Assembly: GCA_031273835.1 (NCBI GenBank)
Contig: JAISRD010000117.1
Span: forward strand, 1-11,824
Origin: Treponema sp.
Lineage (GTDB): Bacteria > Spirochaetota > Spirochaetia > Treponematales > Breznakiellaceae
Direction of reading: 5' to 3'
DNA: 11,824 bases
Below the pieces are notes generated by a model. That model was not told the DNA's origin. It saw only the letters and a list, made by a program, of their open reading frames with translations, and ran no database searches. Made by a program: the position numbers and the translations under genes. The first letter of the stretch is position 1. Every line of letters starts with the position of its first letter. Below, in pieces: positions 1 to 5,666 of the stretch.

Positions 1-43
1 TCTTCTCATTTCCTGGGACTTCCCATTGTTCGGCCCTTCCCAT
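1..43 (-). CDS. ltrA: Group II intron reverse transcriptase/maturase, N-terminus only
   Basis: The ATG at 43 opens a frame that reads MGRAEQWEVPGNEK and runs off the left edge. An upstream in-frame TAA abuts the ATG, so this is the first possible start in that frame. A purine-rich GAGGGGAG lies about 11 nt upstream as ribosome binding site. In class C introns the encoded reverse transcriptase/maturase starts in domain IV, just after the ribozyme blocks seen here, and it promotes splicing and retrohoming of the intron RNA. Only 14 codons are visible, so whether the protein is intact cannot be judged. The identity rests on position within the intron and a typical start, not on catalytic motifs. 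Confidence 0.75.
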   Translation of the reverse strand, partial: MGRAEQWEVPGNEK

Positions 44-478
44 TTAGCTTGTACTCCCCTCTTTCAGGGACCTTCCCCCTCCTGGTACTATGGCTTCTGC
101 TGACTTCTTGCAATTCATCCGCACATCACTGTACGGGTTCCCTTGGCGCCGGGACGATTCGTCAGTCGCCGCCTTGAGCCTTGCAAGACCTCCCCAGGTA
201 AGAGCTGATAACCATCATCCCATATAGCCGCCGCATTTACACCGCAGGGTTCGGGTAGTGTTGGACTTTGCTTTGTTGTGCAAGCTCGTCCGCCCTGCAT
301 ATGCCTTATATGCGGTTTCTGTTAAGAACCCGCTTGCGCGGGGGAGGGCCCGGGATTTTGCTTCCGGCTTCCTTCAGATTCCACCTCACGATGGACACCC
401 TTGCCTTCGGCTAACGCTTCCCACTACCAAGCGCGTAGCGGACTTCCACCGCCGAGTTATCACCCATGCTGGGCGCAC
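1..478 (-). mobile_element. Class C group II intron, 5' ribozyme portion (truncated by window edge)
   Basis: Read on the minus strand, the element begins with GTGCGCCCAGCATGGGTG at 478, matching the GTGYG 5' end of group II introns and closely resembling the class IIC start. Other IIC-like blocks follow in order: GCAAGGGTGTCCATCG, GGTGGAATCTGAAGGAAGC, ACAACAAAGCAAAGTCC (about 279-263), CTTACCTGGGGAGGTC (about 203-188) and AGAAGTCAGCAGAAGCCAT (about 109-91), in the order I remember from the Oceanobacillus iheyensis intron. About 435 nt separate the 5' end from the reverse-transcriptase start at 43, a normal length for domains I-III plus the start of IV. The hexamer ACAACA (279-274) is perfectly complementary to the last six exon bases TGTTGT (484-479), consistent with EBS1-IBS1 pairing. 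A terminator hairpin sits just upstream in the exon, the usual IIC target. Domains V-VI and the 3' splice site lie outside the window. ORFs called inside this stretch are chance readings of ribozyme sequence. Confidence 0.93.
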
Positions 479-484
479 ACAACA

Positions 485-510
485 CGCCCCCGCCGGGGAC
501 GGCGGGGGCG
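485..510 (-). terminator. GC-rich terminator-type hairpin, intron insertion target
   Basis: A perfect 10-bp stem (CGCCCCCGCC and GGCGGGGGCG) closes a 6-nt loop. On the minus strand it is followed by TGTTGT and then the intron 5' end. It lies downstream of the alr-clpP-FGE operon and the decayed genes, so it was probably their Rho-independent terminator. Class C introns characteristically enter just 3' of such hairpins. The insertion separates the stem from any longer original T-run, so present terminator strength is uncertain. Confidence 0.8.
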
Positions 511-565
511 CTGGACCGGCGCGCGGCATTATCGCGCTCTCCGGTTCCCGGTACGTTCTTTCCCG

Positions 566-960
566 TTACGGAAAGACGGGCGGAGCGTTACCGTCCCTGA
601 CAGCCTCGGCATAGGTTTGCCATGTGGCATTGGGAGGACGGTCGCCGTTAGCAGAATCGGGGTAATAATCTCTGCCTGATTGTACATACTACTCGCCGTG
701 CATCGTTGGCGGACCTGCCGGTCTGATCTTGCCATCTAAAAAATACGTTTCAAATGGTATAATTGCAATATAATCACTCAAGCCGTCCGCTACTTCAAGG
801 ATGTCAGTATTTACCAAAACACTATGCGTGCTGGATTGGCCCTGGACGACATACCAGAGGTTCTCGTTTCCTGTATCCCTCATACTTTTGACCGGAGTAT
901 CTTTGGATACGATACCGCCCGTGCGTACCCAATATCAATACCCTTCCAGTTATTGTTCAG
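566..960 (-). pseudogene. Decayed gene of unknown function with in-frame TAG
   Basis: A minus-strand frame is open from 934 to 566 except for one TAG at 689-691. It reads protein-like on both sides of that stop: GNENLWYVVQG and GLSDYIAIIPFETYFLDG before it, GRDYYPDSANGD and TWQTYAEAVRDGNAPPVFP after it, with a natural TAA at 566-568. A purine-rich GGAGG/AGGAG at 985-972 precedes a CTG at 960 that would start a short read in another frame, so the original start may have been an ATG now mutated and the frame shifted near 935. I do not recognise the protein family. The simplest view is a pseudogene with at least one nonsense mutation and probably one frameshift. Stop readthrough is possible but nothing here supports it. 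The gene lies between a second decayed gene and the terminator that received the intron. Confidence 0.6.
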
Positions 961-1029
961 TATATGAGTTTCTCCTATTTCCTCCTTTCACGAGCTTCGT
1001 GTCGCAACGTGGTTCCCCTTCTCTTCCTG

Positions 1030-1333
1030 CGGTATCAGCGCCGATACCAGGGGCACTTCTTGCCGTTGTTTTCTGCCTGTACTGCGAAATACGCCGTTTT
1101 CCCGCTGTCGTCGAACTCAAATTCCATTACGTCCTTTTTCCGCATGGTTATAGAAGGACTTACGCAACTCCTCGGTGTTTCCGGTAAAAATAGAGGATCT
1201 TTATCCCCAGATCGTGCCGCCCCACCAGGTAGCTTTCTATGGTTACCTGGGCGCTGGGGTCCCCGCTTGGGGTGGGGATGTGGTCGGGGATTTTCAACCC
1301 CAGCCTCACGTAGTCCGCTTCCGCCAGGCGGGG
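1030..1333 (-). pseudogene. Frameshifted remnant of a gut-treponeme small-protein family (C-terminal half)
   Basis: Four segments in successive reading frames make one recognisable protein. They are LAEADYVRLGLKIPDHIPTP and ESYLVGRHDLGIKILYFY (1327-1184), EELRKSFYN (1173-1147), KKDVMEFEFDDSGKTAYF and AVQAENNGKKCPW (1139-1048), and VSALIP (1047-1030). This order and the ending resemble a family I know from gut treponemes and Bacteroidota, whose C-terminus has the pattern KKELFDF..DSGKT.YF....N....GPWGP.VSA.IP. The N-terminal part is absent, the stretch between the first two segments is shortened, and the GP following the Trp is lost. The homology begins within about 10 bases of the FGE-like gene's stop codon, suggesting a deletion fused the two. 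The family's function is not known to me. It is clearly non-coding as it stands. Confidence 0.7.
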
Positions 1334-1335
1334 GG

Positions 1336-2142
1336 CTACCAGTTCTGGGCGATCCTGAAACCCACCGAATAGGCCTTTGACGACGGCGGGTTCCCCACCC
1401 GAAAGGTTACCCGCAGCTGGTTCACCGGGGTTACCCAGGCGCCGCCCCGGAAAACGCGGTTCCTTCCCTGCGGGGAACCCACGGGATCGTAGATCGGTTC
1501 GGCGGGGTAATCGTCATACCAGTCCCAGCACCATTCCCAGACATTGCCGCTCATATCGTAAAGCCCCAGCTGGTTGGGCAGCTTGGTCTTTACCGGCTGG
1601 GGACGGCGGTTCGCGTTGGCGCTGTACCAGCCCAGATCGGCGGCGGCGCTTCCGCCTGAGTATCCGGCCTTTTCGAGTATTTCACCCCCGGCGTTCTGGC
1701 CCCCCCGGGCGGCGTATTCCCATTCGGCCTCGGTGGGGAGCCTGAATCCCTTGGAATCCCGGTCCCAGGTTACCGTCTCTCCCTCCACCGTATAGGCCGG
1801 CTTCAATCCGTTTAATTCACTTAGGCTGTTGCAGAACAGTACCGCGTCAAACCAGCTTACCGATTCCACGGGAAGTTCCGCCCCCTTGAAATAGGAAGGG
1901 TTATGGTTCATCACCGCGGCGTAGAGGTCCTGGGTAACCTCGGTTTCGCTTAACAAAAAGGGTTTGACCGTCGCTTCGTGTACCCGCTCGTTGACCCTGA
2001 AGGCCCCCTCGTTGCTGCCCCGGTAAAAGCTTCCCCCGTTGATGTGGATCATCTTGGGGAAAAATTTTGCCGGTTCCAGCGAAAGCGCCAGAACGGGCAG
2101 GGCGCATAGAAAGAAGAATACGTATCCCCTGTTAGCCTTCAT
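1336..2142 (-). CDS. Exported FGE/SUMF1-fold protein lacking catalytic cysteines
   Basis: This 268-residue protein has a basic N-terminus and a hydrophobic segment (about 7-21) that looks like a signal peptide, so it is probably periplasmic or envelope-attached. The rest is one formylglycine-generating-enzyme/sulfatase-modifying-factor domain: FYRGS near 39-43, ETEVTQ at 66-71, FRLPTEAEWEYAARGG at 133-148, GLYDMSGNVWEWCWDWY at 193-209, RGGAW at 232-236 and GFRIA at 261-265. In true FGEs the segment after RGGS/A carries two copper-binding active-site cysteines. Here the equivalent positions, around 238 and 243, are Thr and Leu, so cysteine-to-formylglycine conversion is not expected. Many bacterial members of this fold are non-catalytic or ligand-binding. 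Its ATG overlaps the clpP stop (ATGA), indicating translational coupling and common transcription from the alr promoter. The substrate is unknown. Confidence 0.9.
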   Translation of the reverse strand: MKANRGYVFFFLCALPVLALSLEPAKFFPKMIHINGGSFYRGSNEGAFRVNERVHEATVKPFLLSETEVTQDLYAAVMNHNPSYFKGAELPVESVSWFDAVLFCNSLSELNGLKPAYTVEGETVTWDRDSKGFRLPTEAEWEYAARGGQNAGGEILEKAGYSGGSAAADLGWYSANANRRPQPVKTKLPNQLGLYDMSGNVWEWCWDWYDDYPAEPIYDPVGSPQGRNRVFRGGAWVTPVNQLRVTFRVGNPPSSKAYSVGFRIAQNW

Positions 2143-2765
2143 GACAGTTCTCCGCGGTTCTGAACGACCTTTGCTATAAGCCCGTAGCGTACCGCTTCCT
2201 CGGCGTTCATCCAGAAATCCCGGTCTGTATCCTTTTGCACCTGTTCCGGGGAAGATCCGGTTTCGTCGGAGATAAGCCTGTTGATCTTTTCCCTGAGCTT
2301 TTCAAGCTCCCTGGCGTGTATCTCTATATCCGTGGCGACCCCCCGGATTCCCGAAAGGGGCTGATGGATGAGGTAATGGCTGTTGGGCAGCCCGGCCCGC
2401 CTTTCCCTGGGGGCGGCAAGCTGTATGATGGCCGCCGCGCTGGCCACAAGGCCCATCCCGATGGTCCACACCGGGGGTTTGATAAAGCGTATCATGTCGA
2501 ATATCGCAAAGCCCGCGTCGGCGTCCCCTCCGGGGGAATCGATAAAGATCCGTATGGGCTCGTCCCCCTCATCCTCAAGTAAAAGAAGCTGCCTTATGGT
2601 CCGCTCCGCCAGATCCTTTTTTACTTCTCCGGAAAGCAGTACGGTCCGGGTTTTAAGCATCCGCGCGATGAGCGGGTCCGTTCCGGACTGCCTGCTTTCC
2701 TCTTCTTCCCCGCCGTCATCTTCCAGTACCGGAGGATGGTTTTTCGCAATCATTGAAAATATCAT
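2139..2765 (-). CDS. clpP: ClpP-family ATP-dependent protease subunit (ClpP2-like paralogue)
   Basis: This 208-residue ClpP-fold serine peptidase would form the proteolytic barrel that degrades proteins fed by a Clp ATPase in the cytoplasm. The catalytic triad is visible: Ser109 in GLVASAA, His134 in YLIHQPLSG and Asp183 in DTDRDFW. The oxyanion/Gly-rich strand FIDSPGGD lies at 74-81, and AEEAVRYGLI at 188-197 matches the family's C-terminal helix. The nucleophile region differs from the usual GQAASM, and an acidic N-terminal extension (EDDGGEEEES, 15-24) precedes the fold, so this looks like a divergent second ClpP rather than the standard housekeeping copy. No clp ATPase gene is adjacent. 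The start at 2765 is supported by AAGGAG at 2777-2772, 6 nt upstream. It follows alr by 15 bp and overlaps the FGE-like gene by 4 nt. A ClpP-fold protein with another role cannot be excluded. Confidence 0.93.
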   Translation of the reverse strand: MIFSMIAKNHPPVLEDDGGEEEESRQSGTDPLIARMLKTRTVLLSGEVKKDLAERTIRQLLLLEDEGDEPIRIFIDSPGGDADAGFAIFDMIRFIKPPVWTIGMGLVASAAAIIQLAAPRERRAGLPNSHYLIHQPLSGIRGVATDIEIHARELEKLREKINRLISDETGSSPEQVQKDTDRDFWMNAEEAVRYGLIAKVVQNRGELS

Positions 2766-2780
2766 TAAAAACTCCTTGAT

Positions 2781-3893
2781 TTACCCGCCCTCCCCGGTAT
2801 ATATACGGGGAACGCGTTTATTTATATTACAGGTTATTTCATAGGGAATGGTACCGGTTAGGGCGGCCAGATCCCCCGCGTGGGGAGCGTCTCCGCCGAA
2901 TACCGTAACCTGATCCCAGCGTTTAAGGGATGAATGTTTTCCCAGATCGACCATGCATTGATCCATGCAGATCCTTCCCGCCAGGGGGCGCAGTTCCCCC
3001 CCCGCCAGAACCCGCCATTTATTGCCGGCGCTTCTGGGAAGGCCGTCGGCATAACCCAGGGGCAGGGTGCCGATCACCGTGTCCTCCCCGGCGGTCCATA
3101 TCCTGCCGTAGGAAACCGATGTTCCCCTCCGTATGGTTTTTATAAAAACGATACGGCTTACGAGCTCCATAAGCGGTTTTACCGCCGGGACCTTCCCCCC
3201 CTGCTGCGGAACATATCCGTAGAGCAGTATTCCCGGCCTTACCATGTTAAACCAGGAATCGTTATGGAAGCTTACGGCGCCGGTATTGGCGGCGTGAATT
3301 ATGCCGGGATCGATGCCCCGCTTCTTTATGCTTTCCACCGCTTCGCGGAACAGCGCAAGCTGCTTTCCGGTGTAGCTCAGATCCGCTTCTTCGGCGGAAT
3401 CGGAAACGGCAAAGTGGGTGGAGGTTCCGGCAAGGCGCAGGCTTTTTTCGCCGGAAATACACGCCGCCAGATCCGCCGCCCCGGCGGGGGGGCAGCCTAT
3501 GCGTCCCATGCCGGTATCGATCTTAAGATGAACGGAAAGGCGTTTTCCCGCCCGCCGGGCGCAGGCGGCCAGGGCCTTTACATACTCCGTGTCCGCCGCC
3601 AGGGGTTCAAGATCCGCCGCTGCAAGCCGGGGAAGCTCCTCCGGCAGGGCTATTGAAAAGAGCAGTACCGGATCTTCTATGCCCGCCTCCCGAAGTTCTT
3701 CCCCCTCCCGCACGGTGGCCACGGCAAGGCAGGATACCCCCGCCGCCAGGGCGGCCTTTGATACCGCCGCGGCGCCGTGTCCGTAGGCGTCGGCTTTTAC
3801 GGGCATACAGATCATACAGCCGGTTCTTTCCCGTACCAGGGCTATGTTTTCCCACAGACGCTCAAGATGTATAATAGCACGGGTTGCCCGCAT
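2781..3893 (-). CDS. alr: Alanine racemase
   Basis: This PLP enzyme interconverts L- and D-alanine, supplying D-Ala for peptidoglycan. With the ATG at 3893 it is 370 residues, the normal family length. Family landmarks are present: the PLP lysine Lys33 in PVKADAYGHG, DTGMGRIG at 126-133, the catalytic tyrosine Tyr262 in VSYGRIW, LPLGYADGLPR at 277-287, and RICMDQCMVDL at 307-317. The frame stays open upstream to 4088, but the extra 65 residues are unlike any Alr N-terminus and would overlap the divergent lipoprotein gene and both promoters. MRATRAIIHLERL, by contrast, is a standard Alr start. It is first in the alr-clpP-FGE operon. The promoter's -10 box ends only 6 nt before the ATG and no Shine-Dalgarno is present, so the mRNA is probably leaderless. 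Confidence 0.96.
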   Translation of the reverse strand: MRATRAIIHLERLWENIALVRERTGCMICMPVKADAYGHGAAAVSKAALAAGVSCLAVATVREGEELREAGIEDPVLLFSIALPEELPRLAAADLEPLAADTEYVKALAACARRAGKRLSVHLKIDTGMGRIGCPPAGAADLAACISGEKSLRLAGTSTHFAVSDSAEEADLSYTGKQLALFREAVESIKKRGIDPGIIHAANTGAVSFHNDSWFNMVRPGILLYGYVPQQGGKVPAVKPLMELVSRIVFIKTIRRGTSVSYGRIWTAGEDTVIGTLPLGYADGLPRSAGNKWRVLAGGELRPLAGRICMDQCMVDLGKHSSLKRWDQVTVFGGDAPHAGDLAALTGTIPYEITCNINKRVPRIYTGEGG

Positions 3894-3899
3894 GACCCT

Positions 3900-3928
3900 A
3901 TTATACTCATCTCGAGTTTTTCTTACAA
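3900..3928 (-). promoter_or_regulatory. Sigma70-type promoter for alr operon (leaderless)
   Basis: On the minus strand TTGTAA (3928-3923) and TATAAT (3905-3900) are separated by exactly 17 nt. Transcription would start about 6-8 nt after the -10 box, at or within a base or two of the alr ATG (3893), leaving no leader and no Shine-Dalgarno. It overlaps the promoter of the divergent lipoprotein gene. Confidence 0.72.
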
Positions 3929-3929
3929 T
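3901..3929 (+). promoter_or_regulatory. Candidate promoter for lipoprotein-PAP2-mnmE operon
   Basis: On the plus strand TTATAC (3901-3906) and TACAAT (3924-3929) are 17 nt apart. The expected start near 3936 gives a leader of about 11 nt before the ATG at 3947. The elements coincide with those of the alr promoter on the other strand, so the two should be mutually exclusive. The match to consensus is moderate. Confidence 0.5.
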
Positions 3930-3946
3930 TATGCTACCCTCAAGGG

Positions 3947-4627
3947 ATGAAGGGAAAACTAAATTCCGGTATTTTCCTGCTGGGGATATTTTTGTTTTGT
4001 TCCGGCTGCGCCGAGGTGAGGGCCAAAAAGGAAATTCCCCCGGTGCTGGAACGGATCGCGGGACCTGGGTATTCGAATTTTCTTTCATCGGTGGATATTC
4101 TTGATTATAAAGACAAAGCCTCGGGGGCGGCCCTTGCTCCCTGGGTCAGGGCTTATCTGGATTACGGCAATCAGGGGGTGGAAGCCCTGGAAGACTACAG
4201 GGATTACTATGCCTTTGTGGCGGACCAGTGGGGAGAGAACACCGTCCTTTTGGAATATTGGCTTCGGAATTTTGCCGTCCCCCAGGATTTTTCCCGGCTG
4301 GTGGCGGTCAGGATACGGCGCCGTTTTATAAAAGACCTCCTGCGGGACCCCGGCGACGAATACGGCGGAAGCTATGAAGCCGCGGTAAAGGCGGCCTACG
4401 CCGTCTCCTTTTGGGGGGGCCGGAGGAATGATAATTCCTGGGTGTTGATGGATCGTTATGAAGGCGGCCTCAAGGAGTACCACTATTTTGTCCTCGTTCT
4501 GATTTCCAGGGAAGAGCTGCAAGGCCAAATTACCGAAATCTTGAATGAGATAAAGACCGAAGGGAATACACGGTATCAGAATCAAGCCTTTGACCGGATT
4601 CGGGAAACTTTTTTTGAGGATTTTTAG
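3947..4627 (+). CDS. Predicted lipoprotein of unknown function
   Basis: I do not recognise this 226-residue protein. It starts with a short basic region and a hydrophobic segment (9-19) ending in FCSGC, with Cys21 as the likely lipidated residue. The -3 position is Cys rather than Leu, but spirochaete lipoboxes are relaxed, so lipidation is plausible. The mature part is charged and aromatic-rich (LDYGNQG, LEDYRDYYAF, FWGGRRNDNSWVLMDRYEGG, ending ILNEIKTEGNTRYQNQAFDR), without membrane segments or a known catalytic motif. It is probably anchored at the inner or outer membrane facing the periplasm. The start at 3947 has AAGGG immediately against the ATG, an unusually tight spacing, and the codon choice is supported mainly by the signal sequence. 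The next gene's GTG begins 2 nt after its TAG, so it is the first gene of an operon with the PAP2 phosphatase and mnmE. Confidence 0.85.
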   Translation: MKGKLNSGIFLLGIFLFCSGCAEVRAKKEIPPVLERIAGPGYSNFLSSVDILDYKDKASGAALAPWVRAYLDYGNQGVEALEDYRDYYAFVADQWGENTVLLEYWLRNFAVPQDFSRLVAVRIRRRFIKDLLRDPGDEYGGSYEAAVKAAYAVSFWGGRRNDNSWVLMDRYEGGLKEYHYFVLVLISREELQGQITEILNEIKTEGNTRYQNQAFDRIRETFFEDF

Positions 4628-4628
4628 G

Positions 4629-5666
4629 GTGAATGAATTAATGACCGCCGCCGAAGGCGTTTTGCCCGCCCCGATCCTGTATCAATGGGGCCTTGATTTT
4701 ATCCGCGCCGTACAGGGGGCGGGGAACCCCGCTGTTACCGCAGTGATGAAGATCATCACGGACCTCGTGTCGGAATTTATTTTTTTTGCCGTTGTGATGA
4801 TCCTTTTCTGGCTGGCCGACGAACGGAAGGCCTTCCGCTTCGGCGTGCTGGTGATCTGCTCCGCCTGGCTTAACAGCCTGGTTAAGGCGTTTTTTAGGCA
4901 GCCCCGGCCTTTCCATCTGGAAAAGGCCCTGGGGATGATAGGCGAAGGCGGTTATGGTTTTCCTTCCGGCCACACCCAGTTAATTCTGATTTTCCTCGTT
5001 CCCCTAAGCGCCTGGCTCTGCCTGAAAAAACCGGCCCTGTTTCGGGGCCGTGCTTCCCCGCCCGGCCGGCTGTGGAAGATCCTCATATGGGCCGTTACCG
5101 TTTTGTTGATAACGGCGGTAAGTTTCTCCCGGCTCTATTTGGGCGTACATTTCCCCCAGGACATAGCGGGGGGCCTCTTGTTGGGGGGGCTCAGCCTGGT
5201 CCTTTATTTCGCCGCGGAAAGGCGCTTTTCCGCCCCCCATAACCCTAAGCCGTCTAAGGACGCTTCTTTGTTTCGGGTCCTCCTTGAAAAACCCCGGTAT
5301 CAGTTAAGCCTCGCCGCAGCGGCGGCGCTGTTGATGAACGCCCTGGTCCCCCGTCACAGCGGGGGGGCCCTCCTTTTCGGGTTTACGACCGGTTATATTT
5401 TGATGAGGGCCCATTGGCCTTTCAGCGCCGTCGCTTCGGGCCTGGGGCTTCCCCCCCGTTCGGCGTTTCTCCGGGCGGCGCTGTTCCTGGCGGCGGGTTT
5501 TGCCGGGGCGATCATCCTCTATGGGGGGCTTAAACGGATCTTTCCCGGCGCCGCTTCGCCTTACTATGGGCTTTTCCGTTTTATCCGTTACGGTCTGTCC
5601 GGTTTCTGGGTTTCCGGGGGCGCTCCCCGGATCTTTACTGCCTTTGACAACAGAGACAGGACATGA
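4629..5666 (+). CDS. PAP2-superfamily membrane phosphatase with C-terminal membrane extension
   Basis: This integral membrane protein should dephosphorylate a lipid phosphate or pyrophosphate, possibly undecaprenyl-pyrophosphate or another phospholipid. With the GTG at 4629 it has 345 residues. All three PAP2 motifs are intact: K86-x6-R93-P94 (KAFFRQPRP), P112-S-G-H115 (FPSGHTQ), and S167-R168...H174...D178 (SRLYLGVHFPQD). The last His/Asp pair and His115 form the phosphohistidine active site. Membrane segments flank these, and about 125 further residues after 220 contain further hydrophobic segments (about 227-245, 247-260, 280-300), making it longer than a minimal PAP2 protein. GTG is chosen because GAGGA at 4616-4620 lies 8 nt upstream; a TTG at 4590 inside the lipoprotein gene lacks such a site. 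It starts 2 nt after the lipoprotein stop and its TGA overlaps the mnmE ATG (ATGA). Confidence 0.9.
   Translation: MNELMTAAEGVLPAPILYQWGLDFIRAVQGAGNPAVTAVMKIITDLVSEFIFFAVVMILFWLADERKAFRFGVLVICSAWLNSLVKAFFRQPRPFHLEKALGMIGEGGYGFPSGHTQLILIFLVPLSAWLCLKKPALFRGRASPPGRLWKILIWAVTVLLITAVSFSRLYLGVHFPQDIAGGLLLGGLSLVLYFAAERRFSAPHNPKPSKDASLFRVLLEKPRYQLSLAAAAALLMNALVPRHSGGALLFGFTTGYILMRAHWPFSAVASGLGLPPRSAFLRAALFLAAGFAGAIILYGGLKRIFPGAASPYYGLFRFIRYGLSGFWVSGGAPRIFTAFDNRDRT

Noticed and set aside
115..300. 61-codon minus-strand ORF inside the intron
   Set aside because: It is read from intron domain sequence upstream of the reverse transcriptase and matches ribozyme blocks, not a protein.
258..679. Overlapping plus-strand ORFs of 118 and 92 codons at the left end
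   Set aside because: They lie across the intron ribozyme and the hairpin; the conserved signal is RNA structure on the other strand.
1224..1250. Inverted repeat CCAGGTA...TACCTGG
   Set aside because: It lies within the former coding part of the decayed gene, with no T-run, and is likely incidental.
801..1380. Plus-strand ORFs of 128 and 138 codons
   Set aside because: They are antisense to the decayed minus-strand genes, whose segments read as real protein.
2934..3656. 240-codon plus-strand ORF inside alr
   Set aside because: Antisense shadow of alr, which contains all family motifs.
3894..4088. 65-residue N-terminal extension of alanine racemase
   Set aside because: It overlaps the divergent lipoprotein gene and the promoters, and the residues are unlike Alr; MRATRAIIHLERL at 3893 is a normal start.
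4590..4628. TTG start for the PAP2 gene inside the lipoprotein gene
   Set aside because: No ribosome site there, while GTG at 4629 has GAGGA 8 nt upstream.
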